This document shows, piece after piece, positions 50,182-58,169 of a DNA stretch of 64,000 bases. Source of the stretch: Candidatus Peregrinibacteria bacterium (lineage in GTDB: Bacteria > Patescibacteriota > Gracilibacteria > CAIRYL01 > GCA-016699755); the NCBI GenBank assembly GCA_016699755.1, contig CP065009.1, forward strand, positions 434,001 through 498,000, read 5' to 3'. Numbering within the stretch: the first letter of the stretch is position 1; the number at the start of each line of letters is the position of its first letter. Position numbers and translations under genes: made by a program. A model generated the notes under the pieces. The model was not told the DNA's origin, made no database searches, and worked only from the letters and a program-made list of their open reading frames with translations.

Positions 50182-50652
50182 TTAAAAAAAAGACTCATTA
50201 AGAGTTTTTTTTAGATCTTCAAAGAATTGTCTAAAAAATAAGAGAAGCGACAGTTCACCGGGGAGATCTGAAAAAATAATTCCTTCGGTATCTTTTTCCC
50301 AGTCAAGAGTGCTTCCCATGAAGCCATGAAAAGCACTGCACTGTTTCAGTATTTCTACATTTTTCCAAGGGTTAAATTTTTTTATCGGATATTTTGCAAG
50401 GATCTCATCATCCTCACTTCCTAGGGGAATGCTGTAAAACGAGAGATATCCTAATTCTCTTGCGCGCCATACACTATTCCCAAATTTTTTCTTCAGAAGT
50501 TTAATAATCTTCTCTCGTAGCTCGCGTGCTTCTTCATACGCCTTTTGTAGTGCACGAGGCGCCAACTCTTCTATATTTTGAAGGGGAGTCATCATCTCAG
50601 AATTCTTTTTTTCGAGAAGAAGTGAGGGGATATTTGATGGTGCGTGACTCAT
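50182..50652 (-). CDS. Host protein of unknown function
   Basis: 156 residues. Helical start (ALQKAYEEARELREKIIKLL), then KKKFGNSVWRARELGYLSFY, a possible nucleotidyltransferase-like or substrate-binding segment, LGSEDDEILAKYPIKKFNPW and LSLLLFFRQFFEDLKKTLN. The pattern resembles minimal nucleotidyltransferase/HEPN-type host proteins only loosely; I would not assign a function. Convergent with rpsU, its last codons overlapping the shared terminator. Confidence 0.6.
   Translation of the reverse strand: MSHAPSNIPSLLLEKKNSEMMTPLQNIEELAPRALQKAYEEARELREKIIKLLKKKFGNSVWRARELGYLSFYSIPLGSEDDEILAKYPIKKFNPWKNVEILKQCSAFHGFMGSTLDWEKDTEGIIFSDLPGELSLLLFFRQFFEDLKKTLNESFF
50184..50212. terminator. Bidirectional terminator between rpsU and the gene at 50182
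   Basis: A run, GACTC, loop ATTAA, GAGT, T run: arms 50186-50196 and 50202-50212 pair over 11 positions including one G-U. T runs follow on both strands, so it can stop transcripts from both convergent genes. Confidence 0.75.
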
Positions 50653-50796
50653 TTGAGATTAAATTTCTGCGTATTTTATGCATATGCTTTTTTCTGTCAA
50701 CTATTTTTTCGGATGACAACATGGCTCTACTTGTGGTCAGCCTAAGGTTTGGTGTGTTGGTCTCTCATTTTTCTACAATATATTGCAAAATTGGAC

Positions 50797-51609
50797 TTAT
50801 TTGAGTCTGCATACTGCCGTCCAATCGCCATGCTCTTTGAGCATTTTTTGAGTTTTTTCTGCCTTTGCTTTTTCGGAAAACACGCCAAATACCGTTCCGC
50901 CAGAACCACTGAGCGCTGTATGTTCTGCTCCAAATTCCTTGAGAAGAGTTGCCCGATGAGAGAGCTCTGGAAAGGCAGAAAAGATGATTGGCTCAAAATC
51001 ATTCCCATTTGGTACGGTTGTCTTTCTTTTTTCCCATTCCTCATACGCCCAAGCAGTGGAAATGGAAATATTTTTTGGAAGACAGAGAGTAAGGAATCCC
51101 GAAGAAATTTGAGGGAGGGGGGTGAGGCGTTCTCCTGTTCCTTCTATAGTAGCGCGGGAAAAATTTCCAAAAAAAAAGGGGATATCTGAACCGAGATTAC
51201 TTGCGATATGAAAGAGCTCCGATTCTGAAATGCATTCTGGAAACATTTGAGAAAGCCCCTTTAAAACTGCTGCTGCGTCTGAACTTCCTCCGCCAAGTCC
51301 AGATCCGGTGGGAATGTTTTTGGTGAGGCGAATACAAATGGCAGGGAAAAGCGTTTCCCCAAAAAATGATCGTGCGGCGCGTACAGCAAGGTTTGTCTCA
51401 TCTTTTGGGACAGAAAATTCTTGTGGATTTTTTAACACAAAGTCAATTTCTCCTTGTTTTTCTTGTGGGAGAATTTCTATTTCCAATTCATCTGCAAGCG
51501 ATATCTTCTCCATTTCTGTATAAATTTCGTGCAAGCCATTTTTTTGGATTTCTCCAATATGTAAATTCCAGTTGATTTTTGCTGGAGCAGAAAGGGAAAT
51601 CTTTTTCAT
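50797..51609 (-). CDS. ispE: 4-diphosphocytidyl-2-C-methyl-D-erythritol kinase
   Basis: 270 residues, GHMP kinase. ISLSAPAKINWNLHIGEIQK at the N-terminus, the ATP loop IPTGSGLGGGSSDAAAVLKG and the C-terminal ALSGSGGTVFGVFSEKAKAE. Phosphorylates CDP-methylerythritol in the MEP isoprenoid pathway. Three bases after ispDF, same operon. Typical length for the family is about 280-290. Confidence 0.93.
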   Translation of the reverse strand: MKKISLSAPAKINWNLHIGEIQKNGLHEIYTEMEKISLADELEIEILPQEKQGEIDFVLKNPQEFSVPKDETNLAVRAARSFFGETLFPAICIRLTKNIPTGSGLGGGSSDAAAVLKGLSQMFPECISESELFHIASNLGSDIPFFFGNFSRATIEGTGERLTPLPQISSGFLTLCLPKNISISTAWAYEEWEKRKTTVPNGNDFEPIIFSAFPELSHRATLLKEFGAEHTALSGSGGTVFGVFSEKAKAEKTQKMLKEHGDWTAVCRLK

Positions 51610-51612
51610 CTG

Positions 51613-52737
51613 TTACGGTAGTAAAGAAATCTGCACAATGGCTATTGCAGAAATTCCTTCTCCTTTTCCGCACTCTGTGAGCTCTTCTCCACTCGTGGCG
51701 GTAATACCAATATCTTCTGGAGAGATCTGGCAGAGTTCCGCAAGAAGATTTTTCATTTCTGCGAACCGGTGTTCTAGCTTCGGATTTTTTGCTTCCAGAG
51801 AAAGAGAAATATTTTCTATCGTGCCACCAGCACTCCACAATTTTTTGAGAATATGCCGAAAGTACTCCTTGGAATCCGTCGTTCCCTGTTGACACAACGT
51901 ATCGGAAAATGTAGAGAGTGATCCGCCACCAAGCGCAGAAGAAACCGCATTGGTAATTGCATGGAGGGCGGCATCTCCATCAGAATTTCCGAGGAGTTTT
52001 GGCGATTTTGGAAACAAAATTCCTCCAAGAACAAGCTCTCCTTCTTTGGAAAAACGATGCGAATCTTGTCCAATTCCAATGCGTTTTTTTTGATTTCCCT
52101 TCACAAATGATTCGAGAAAGAAAAGATCTTCTGGAAATGTAATTTTTCGGTTTTGTGGAGAAGCAGGGATGATCTTTGGCAAAATGCCGGCGGCTTCTGC
52201 CACTGCAAGATCATCTGTTGGTATTTTTGAGAGGAGGGTGTATCCTTTTTCAAACACTTCTGCTCGAACTCCTTGTGGCGTTTCCATCTCCCAAAGCTCT
52301 TCGCGCGGAAGAATACCGCTATTTTGTTTTCGAATTGTGGAAGTCATTGATCTTCCTACTCCCCCGGCGCCCGTTTGTTTTATGGCAGAAATAACTTCTG
52401 TAATTTCCTTTTTTGTGACGAGTGGATTGGCAATATTATGAAAGAGAATAAGGTTTGCTCCTTTTTCTTTCGCTGCGAAAAATCCGATTTTTGCGCTCTC
52501 AAAACGATTTTTTCCTCCAACGATGATAGTTATTTTTGCACACTCCACAATATTTTTTTGAACTAAATCCTTGTGCTCTTGCGATGGAACGACCAAGAAG
52601 ATATATTCGATTTCTGGAATCTGCAAAAATGCTTCTGTACCCCAAAGAAAAAGCGGTTTTCCCAAAAGAGAAACGAATATTTTTTCTTTTCCAAAACGTG
52701 TTCCAGAGCCGGCACCAAGGAGTACTGTGGCAATCAT
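51613..52737 (-). CDS. ispDF: Bifunctional IspD-IspF enzyme of the MEP pathway
   Basis: 374 residues. IspD half: VLLGAGSGTRFGKEKIFVSL (CTP loop), LFHNIANPLVTKKEI, WEMETPQGVRAEVFEKGY and PTDDLAVAEAAG. IspF half from about 217: KRIGIGQDSHRFSKEGELVL (metal ligands Asp and His), NSDGDAALHAITNAVSSALG (third ligand His) and ATSGEELTECGKGEGISAIA. In place of the usual HSDxD the sequence has NSDGD, so the His that aids catalysis is Asn here. The fusion supplies two MEP steps around the IspE step encoded next. Confidence 0.93.
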   Translation of the reverse strand: MIATVLLGAGSGTRFGKEKIFVSLLGKPLFLWGTEAFLQIPEIEYIFLVVPSQEHKDLVQKNIVECAKITIIVGGKNRFESAKIGFFAAKEKGANLILFHNIANPLVTKKEITEVISAIKQTGAGGVGRSMTSTIRKQNSGILPREELWEMETPQGVRAEVFEKGYTLLSKIPTDDLAVAEAAGILPKIIPASPQNRKITFPEDLFFLESFVKGNQKKRIGIGQDSHRFSKEGELVLGGILFPKSPKLLGNSDGDAALHAITNAVSSALGGGSLSTFSDTLCQQGTTDSKEYFRHILKKLWSAGGTIENISLSLEAKNPKLEHRFAEMKNLLAELCQISPEDIGITATSGEELTECGKGEGISAIAIVQISLLP

Positions 52738-52779
52738 TGAATAAGAATGTGGAAAAATGCCAAAAGAGAATACGTTTTT

Positions 52780-52788
52780 TGATATAAT
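52780..52788 (+). promoter_or_regulatory. Extended -10 promoter
   Basis: TG-A-TATAAT at 52780-52788 (TG at 52780-52781, TATAAT at 52783-52788). No good -35. Start near 52795, ahead of the small gene at 52834. Confidence 0.5.
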
Positions 52789-52833
52789 TCTTCAATTTCT
52801 CCTCTTTTTCATTTCCTTTGTTTGTTTCTTAAA

Positions 52834-53085
52834 ATGATGATCTATCCTCTTTCAGACAAGGGTGCACAACTCCTCTCTATTCGAATAGAGAATCCCCAAA
52901 AGACAAATAAAGGAGAAAGTCCTTGTCAAGAAGAATGTCCTGATGCTTTGAATTTTGTAGAAGGTATTCAGAAATTTTTTAGAGCTGAATTAAGCGGAAT
53001 AAACAAAATAATGATTGAGATTCCTTGTCCGATAAATCCAAAACACACTTGTCGCATTTCTGCAGAACAGAAAATGATTGGATAA
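52834..53085 (+). CDS. Small host protein, unknown
   Basis: 83 residues: MMIYPLSDKGAQLLSIRIEN, QEECPDALNFVEGIQKFFRA and NKIMIEIPCPINPKHTCRIS. Four Cys residues in two separated pairs could bind metal or form disulfides. ATG at 52834 preferred over TTG 52822. Not recognised. Confidence 0.55.
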   Translation: MMIYPLSDKGAQLLSIRIENPQKTNKGESPCQEECPDALNFVEGIQKFFRAELSGINKIMIEIPCPINPKHTCRISAEQKMIG

Positions 53086-53092
53086 AAACTAT

Positions 53093-53120
53093 TTGGAGCA
53101 GTCCTAAGAGACTGCTCCAA
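53093..53120 (-). terminator. Terminator of the small gene at 53133
   Basis: Perfect 11-bp stem TTGGAGCAGTC/GACTGCTCCAA with a six-base loop; on the minus strand ATAGTTTTT follows. Stops leftward transcription from 53133-53345. Confidence 0.75.
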
Positions 53121-53132
53121 GAGCGTATGTTA

Positions 53133-53345
53133 TTAAAATGGAGCTCGACAAGATGCACCTGGCTGATATGGACCAGGGATATATTGATTTCTTGAATCTT
53201 CCTCTATATTGGGAGGAACAGGGAACCCCAATAGTGCTCGAACGCCATTAGATATTTCGGTCATTTTTCCACTCTGAACCATGCCTTCAATTACACGGTC
53301 TTCTTTGTTGGAAAGCCAGTCTCGTTCCTGAGGATATCTCAACAT
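53133..53345 (-). CDS. Small host protein, unknown
   Basis: 70 residues: MLRYPQERDWLSNKEDRVIE, GMVQSGKMTEISNGVRALLG, then a Pro-rich end FPVPPNIEEDSRNQYIPGPY. No membrane segment or known motif. Terminated by a strong hairpin at 53093-53120, which supports it as an expressed unit. Confidence 0.5.
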   Translation of the reverse strand: MLRYPQERDWLSNKEDRVIEGMVQSGKMTEISNGVRALLGFPVPPNIEEDSRNQYIPGPYQPGASCRAPF

Positions 53346-53482
53346 TTTTATTAAAAAAGAAAAAACATACGATAAAGTAATACTTTTTTTAAAATAAACG
53401 TCAAGAGGATTTTTTCTTTTTCTTTCGTTTTGACCTTCTCTTCAGAATTTTCGTATGATTTTCTCTGTTTTTCTTCCTCAGA

Positions 53483-54298
53483 ATGCAAGATCGAATTCGA
53501 ATCTCTCTGACGCTTAAAAAAGAAATCGTAAGCCTTATCGACAGTAAAGTGGATGGAGTGAGAATTCGAAATCGTTCTCATGCCATTGAGCACTATCTTA
53601 AAATCTCTCTCGCTTCCTCTGTCGGACAAGCTGTTCTTTTTGTTCATCGAGAAGAAGATCTTTTAAAAGAGGTTGAAAAAGAATCACTCATCGTCTCTCT
53701 TTTACGACGTTTTCAAAAAATTGGAATTCTTTCTGTGCTTTTCTGCTCTTCTCAAGAATCGCTTTTGTTACAAAAAATTGTTGGTGGCAAAAAATTTCAA
53801 GATTTTACGTTTCATTTTGTGCACACAAATCCCGAGCATACCGCTTCTGCTCTTCTCGATTGTTCTTCACTTCTTCATCCGGGAACTTTTCTTGTGCTCC
53901 ACGGCGATATTGCAACGGAGCTTGATCTCTTTGATTTTCAAGATTTTCATCGAGAAAAAAGCAGTATTGCCACGGTTACCGTAACGAGTATTTCCGATCC
54001 GCTCCCTTGGGGAGTAGTGCGCTTAAAGCGAAACTTAATTACAGAATTTCGTGAAAAACCTGTTCATTCCGAAACAGAAACACGGCTTACTAATCTTATT
54101 AATGCGGGAATATATGCGTTTGAACCAGAGATTTTTTCTTTTTTTCCAGAGGACGCAAAAAGCTTAGAGGAAGATGTTTTTCCTCTTCTTGCTCAAGAAC
54201 GAAAGCTCTTTGGATATTTGCTTGATGGAGCATGGTTTAACATTTCAGTCCCCGGAATGCTTGAGAGCGCAAAAAAACATTTTTCTCCTACTCCATAG
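53483..54298 (+). CDS. Ribbon-helix-helix domain fused to a degenerate sugar nucleotidyltransferase-like domain
   Basis: 271 residues. Residues 1-45 (RIRISLTLKKEIVSLIDSKV, then RIRNRSHAIEHYLKISLA) form an RHH DNA-binding domain: beta strand, helix, helix. From about 48 the NDP-sugar pyrophosphorylase fold starts (QAVLFVHREEDLLKEVEK) but without the GGxGTR loop needed to bind NTP. Later family motifs remain: VLHGDIATELDLFDF, WGVVRLKRNLITEFREKPVH, NLINAGIYAFEPEIFSFFPE and LLDGAWFNISVPGMLESAKK. Suggests a transcription regulator that senses a sugar phosphate or nucleotide sugar, rather than an enzyme. Upstream of the ROK kinase gene. Confidence 0.78.
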   Translation: MQDRIRISLTLKKEIVSLIDSKVDGVRIRNRSHAIEHYLKISLASSVGQAVLFVHREEDLLKEVEKESLIVSLLRRFQKIGILSVLFCSSQESLLLQKIVGGKKFQDFTFHFVHTNPEHTASALLDCSSLLHPGTFLVLHGDIATELDLFDFQDFHREKSSIATVTVTSISDPLPWGVVRLKRNLITEFREKPVHSETETRLTNLINAGIYAFEPEIFSFFPEDAKSLEEDVFPLLAQERKLFGYLLDGAWFNISVPGMLESAKKHFSPTP

Positions 54299-54354
54299 TA
54301 CATGCGTCTTCATGGAAAATCCTTGTTATTTCTTGGGAATAACGAATAATATAC

Positions 54355-54383
54355 TTGCCCTCTTGATAAAAAAGTCATACACT
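54355..54383 (+). promoter_or_regulatory. Promoter of the ROK kinase gene
   Basis: TTGCCC (54355-54360), 17 bases, TACACT (54378-54383). Start near 54390, so ATG 54407 rather than 54386 should be used. Confidence 0.55.
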
Positions 54384-54406
54384 GTGTGATGATTTTTATC
54401 GTCCCT

Positions 54407-55300
54407 ATGGGTTCCCTCATTGGAGTTGATGTAGGAGGAACGAAAATTCGTGCTATTCGGTTCTCGGAGTCCGATATGTCCCACGAGGACGAAAATAGAG
54501 TTCTTACTGAAGCAACAAAAGGTGCCGATGCTGTATTTCAAAATATTATTCAAGTAACCGAAAGCGTTTTCAATGAATCAGTTACTGCTATTGGTATTGC
54601 TTGGGCGGGGTTTGTTGATCACGAGAATGGTATTGTACGAACAGCACCAAACATTCCTGGATTTTCCGATTTTCCTCTCGTTAAGCGTCTTCAGCAACAC
54701 TTTTCGCTTCCCATGGTTCTCGAAAACGATGCACGACTTTTTACTTATACTGAGGCATTAGAGGGTGCTGGAAAAGGGGAGTCAGTGGTAGTTGGTATTA
54801 GTCTTGGAACGGGAGTAGGAAGCGGAATTATTCTCGATGGCAAAATTTTTCGCGGTGCAGAAGGATTTTCTGGAGAGGTTGGGCAGGCATTTGCCAGTAT
54901 TGATGCACTTGAGACATTTGAAACGAATGAATTTTTTATTTCGGGAACAGGACTCGGTCGAGATGCTGAACATTTCGGATGTAAGGGTGCTATTTTTGGA
55001 GAAGATTCCTTTCGGAAATGGCAAGAAAAAATCTTGCCAGAATATGACATTTTTGAGCTTTGGGTGACTCGACTTTCGCGGTTTTTGGTAAACGTCATTT
55101 TGTTCTACAATCCCTCTGTCATTGTTTTTGGTGGAGGCGTTGGGCGAACTGTCTTCCCTCCTTTTTTGCCAGAAATTTCCCAGCGAACGGAAACGCTTTT
55201 GCGAAAACGAAACCTTCCTTCTTCTGTTACCTTTCGTCTTGCAGAAATTCCCTTTTCCGCTACTTTTGGTGCAGGACTTCTTGCAAAATCCTTAGCTTAG
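54407..55300 (+). CDS. ROK-family sugar kinase (glucokinase-like)
   Basis: 297 residues from ATG 54407. ATP site SLIGVDVGGTKIRAIRF, sugar site AWAGFVDHENGIVRTAPNIP, LENDARLFTYTEALEGAGKG (catalytic Asp in END), VGISLGTGVGSGIILDGKIF. The usual zinc-binding CxCGxxGC block after the ExGH motif is missing: the sequence runs EGFSGEVGQAFASIDALETF instead, so the ROK zinc site is absent. Probably phosphorylates glucose or a related hexose. The 3' end overlaps the convergent CPBP gene by four bases. Confidence 0.83.
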   Translation: MGSLIGVDVGGTKIRAIRFSESDMSHEDENRVLTEATKGADAVFQNIIQVTESVFNESVTAIGIAWAGFVDHENGIVRTAPNIPGFSDFPLVKRLQQHFSLPMVLENDARLFTYTEALEGAGKGESVVVGISLGTGVGSGIILDGKIFRGAEGFSGEVGQAFASIDALETFETNEFFISGTGLGRDAEHFGCKGAIFGEDSFRKWQEKILPEYDIFELWVTRLSRFLVNVILFYNPSVIVFGGGVGRTVFPPFLPEISQRTETLLRKRNLPSSVTFRLAEIPFSATFGAGLLAKSLA

Positions 55301-56079
55301 GAACCAGAGACAACTGCTATAAAGGCAATAGTATTGTTGACGGCATGAAATGCAATTCCTGGATAGAGCGATTTCGTGCGAATAAATGCTGTTCCAAGGA
55401 GAACTCCCAATACAAAATAGACAGGAAAAAGCCCCAAATGAAGATGTGCCGCGGCAAAAAAGAGTGAAGAAAGCGCAATAGCGTGAAAAGCATTCATTTT
55501 TTTAAGAAAGCCACTCAGGAGAAAACCACGGAAAATTAGCTCTTCTAAAACAGGGGCAATAATTCCAGCAAAAACAAAAAGAAGAGGAGGTGATATCCAG
55601 CGTTCGGAAATGAGTTGTTCTACAGTTCCAGAATTGGCAACAGAACCAATACCAAGGAGGTTAAGCCCAAAGAAGTATCCGTTTTGCAACGCAATACTTG
55701 TGCAAAAGAGAAGCACAAAAACACCGAATGTGGTTTTGAAGGGGATCTTTCGAAAACCGAGATCTGAAAGCCCAGCACCATATTTTTTTCGAGAATACCA
55801 AAAGAGAAAGCCAACCTGAGAAAGCACCTGCAAGAGGATTCCTGCAATAATGATTTCTTGCTTATTATTAAGAAGAAATTCTGCCGCTGGTATTTGCCCC
55901 CAAATCTGCATTGCCAAAAAGAACCCCCCGTATGAAACGATAATGAGGAGAAGCGAAGAAAAAAGAACCATTTTTACGGCGTCACTTGGCTTCCAAGGAG
56001 CTGTTGGTAATGCCTTTTCTGGAAATGGATCGCAAAAAAATCCGTAGCTTTTCCGAAACATACTCTGAAATGTCGCCAT
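55297..56079 (-). CDS. CPBP-family intramembrane metalloprotease
   Basis: 260 residues with about seven membrane segments (KMVLFSSLLLIIVSYGGFFL, TTFGVFVLLFCTSIAL, VYFVLGVLLGTAFIRT). The family motifs are APVLEELIFRGFLLSGFL (EExxxR), FFAAAHLHLGLFPVYF (FxxxH) and GIAFHAVNNTIAF (HxxxN). CAAX-like proteases act in maturation of peptides or stress; substrate unknown. Confidence 0.88.
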   Translation of the reverse strand: MATFQSMFRKSYGFFCDPFPEKALPTAPWKPSDAVKMVLFSSLLLIIVSYGGFFLAMQIWGQIPAAEFLLNNKQEIIIAGILLQVLSQVGFLFWYSRKKYGAGLSDLGFRKIPFKTTFGVFVLLFCTSIALQNGYFFGLNLLGIGSVANSGTVEQLISERWISPPLLFVFAGIIAPVLEELIFRGFLLSGFLKKMNAFHAIALSSLFFAAAHLHLGLFPVYFVLGVLLGTAFIRTKSLYPGIAFHAVNNTIAFIAVVSGS

Positions 56080-56179
56080 GCGTTTTTGGGAGAAATAAAA
56101 GTGAAGTGTGTTGTTTTAACAAAATTATTTTTATTTTGTCAAGTATCCACTTTTTTTCCTGCAAAAGGAGTGCTTATAC

Positions 56180-56386
56180 TTAGAGTCCTAATTCTGCAAA
56201 GAATATTTTAAGTCCTTCTTTTGTTGTTGGGAGACCCTCAATGGGGGGAACTTCTACATCAACAACCATCTGTTTTGGAAAATTTGGTACTCTCCTGAAG
56301 TGTCTTTGTGATTCTAGCTGTTGACCGTTCTTAGGGAGGTAGTCTTTTGACCTCCAGTAGCTCTCATCATGAGAATGTCCAAACAT
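56180..56386 (-). CDS. Small host protein, unknown
   Basis: 68 residues from ATG 56386 (MFGHSHDESYWRSKDYLPKN), then FRRVPNFPKQMVVDVEVPPI and TTKEGLKIFFAELGL. The start at 56533 would add a non-native stretch of hydrophobic, AT-coded residues and is rejected. No recognised domain. Confidence 0.5.
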   Translation of the reverse strand: MFGHSHDESYWRSKDYLPKNGQQLESQRHFRRVPNFPKQMVVDVEVPPIEGLPTTKEGLKIFFAELGL

Positions 56387-56554
56387 TTTTAAGTAGAAAA
56401 GCAAATATATCTTCTTTGAGAAATAGGAAACTTTCCAGAAAATGATACAAAATAAGTAAAAAAATTGCACAAAATATCCATTTTTCCACACAGTACAATC
56501 CATTTTTTCATAATGAAAAATACTGATAATCAATATTGGTTGGCAGATCTACAT

Positions 56555-58039
56555 CTATTCATCTCTTTTTCCGGAAGTCACTAAAGTATTGTAACCTTGT
56601 GCCGCTTCGGAACCAGTATTTGAATAGGGGGCAATATCGTATGCTCTTTTGTATTCTTCAAGAGCCTTTCCCCAGTCCCCTTGTTGCTCTGCAATTTTTC
56701 CCAAGAAGAGATGAGGGATTGGATTTTCTGAATTTACTTCTTGAATCTCCTGAAAAACCTCTTTCGATTTTTCATATTCTCCGTTTTCAAAAAATGCCTC
56801 ACCAAGAAGAGCTTTTGCCTCTTTTGAATCTGGATATGCCTCCACGGATTTTTGTGCTATTTCAAGCCCCTTTTTTGGGGTTTTGAGTTTGTCGATAGAA
56901 AGATGCATGGCGGATTCGTAGTGTTCAATCGGCGCACCATGAATTTCGAGAAGCTTGTCATATTCCTCTTGTGCGGCTTCGTAATATTTTCCTCCAATAT
57001 AGGCTTCTGCGAGCAAAAGAGTTACTTCATTTTGTGGAATGTATCCATTTTGTCGAGCCATGGAGAGGTGTGTAATGGCTTCTTCGTACTGCTCAAGCGC
57101 ATTTTCTGAAATGCCAAGAAAAAAAGCAGTTTCTGGTTTTGTGGGATCAAGGTCAAGTGCTTTTATAAAAACATCTCGAGCAAGGTTGTATTTTTCGAGT
57201 GAGAGATAGCTGTGTCCCAAAATAATCCATGCATCACGATAGTTTTCTTGTTCTTTTAGAATTTTCTTGCACATTTCAATACTGATTTGATAAAAACCAA
57301 GAGCATCGAACGATTTTGCAAGAAGGAGTTGTAAGTGTAATGGGTTTCCCTCGGGAAAGAGAGAAAACTCCTGAAAAGCTCCTAATACAATGCGCGATTG
57401 CTCTCCGTATTCTGTATTTTCTGCGAGAGAAGAGAGGAGTTTTTTTGCTGTTTCGTAATCTCCAAAATAAGCAGATATGATTCCAAAATAGTAGTTTTTT
57501 TCAGGAGAATCAGGAAGGTTTTCAAATATTTTCTTTGCTTCTCCAAAAGAACTTCGTTGAATTTCAATTTCTCCAAGGAGCACGGAAAAAGAAATATCAT
57601 CAGGAAAAGCTTGGTGTGCCTTTGCTGTAGATTCTTTCGCTGCATCGTAATTTTGAAGAGCAATTTGCGCCGAAATGAGCTTGTGAAGAGCATCTTTTGA
57701 GGTGGGATCCATTTCTGTAGCGCGCTCAAAATCTTTAATAGCAAGACTCAAATATCCTTCAGAGAGGTATCCGCCGCCTCTTTTTATAAGAGTTTCAAAA
57801 CTCTCCTCTTCCCCTGTTTTTTTTGGTGCATTTTCTTCTTGAAGAGGGTCTTTATTAAGATTTTCTTCTGGTGTTTTTGGCAAAAAATCTCCTTGGGAAT
57901 TTTCCTTGCTTTCTTGAAGAGTAGGACGAATAGCGCTTGGAAGGAGTTCTATAATTTCTTCGGGGTAAACACGCCAAGCGAGAACAGCGATAAAAGCGGT
58001 GAGCGAAAGTCCAAAAAGGATTCCAAGAATTTTCGCCAT
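56555..58039 (-). CDS. Membrane-anchored TPR-repeat protein
   Basis: 494 residues. One N-terminal membrane segment (MAKILGILFGLSLTAFIAVLAW), a low-complexity Glu/Lys linker (about 45-75), then about nine TPR units, for example GYLSEGYLSLAIKDFERATE, LGHSYLSLEKYNLARDVFIK, ALEQYEEAITHLSMARQNGY, LLGEAFFENGEYEKSKEVFQ and IAEQQGDWGKALEEYKRAYD. Likely a cell-envelope scaffold. Independent unit, transcribed away from the metallopeptidase gene. Confidence 0.85.
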   Translation of the reverse strand: MAKILGILFGLSLTAFIAVLAWRVYPEEIIELLPSAIRPTLQESKENSQGDFLPKTPEENLNKDPLQEENAPKKTGEEESFETLIKRGGGYLSEGYLSLAIKDFERATEMDPTSKDALHKLISAQIALQNYDAAKESTAKAHQAFPDDISFSVLLGEIEIQRSSFGEAKKIFENLPDSPEKNYYFGIISAYFGDYETAKKLLSSLAENTEYGEQSRIVLGAFQEFSLFPEGNPLHLQLLLAKSFDALGFYQISIEMCKKILKEQENYRDAWIILGHSYLSLEKYNLARDVFIKALDLDPTKPETAFFLGISENALEQYEEAITHLSMARQNGYIPQNEVTLLLAEAYIGGKYYEAAQEEYDKLLEIHGAPIEHYESAMHLSIDKLKTPKKGLEIAQKSVEAYPDSKEAKALLGEAFFENGEYEKSKEVFQEIQEVNSENPIPHLFLGKIAEQQGDWGKALEEYKRAYDIAPYSNTGSEAAQGYNTLVTSGKRDE

Positions 58040-58119
58040 AGTTGGGGAGAGTAACAGAAAAACAATACTTCGCTCTTCTCATTTTTTCATTTTTTCTTAT
58101 GTCGGGCACGGGAAAAACA

Positions 58120-58147
58120 TTGACAATAAAAAACAGTTGTTTAAAAT
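58120..58147 (+). promoter_or_regulatory. Promoter of the metallopeptidase gene
   Basis: TTGACA (58120-58125), 16 bases, TAAAAT (58142-58147). Start near 58154 and ATG at 58170, so a leader of about 16 bases without a Shine-Dalgarno sequence. Confidence 0.65.
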
Positions 58148-58169
58148 CTAAAACTTTTAGCAAATTTAT

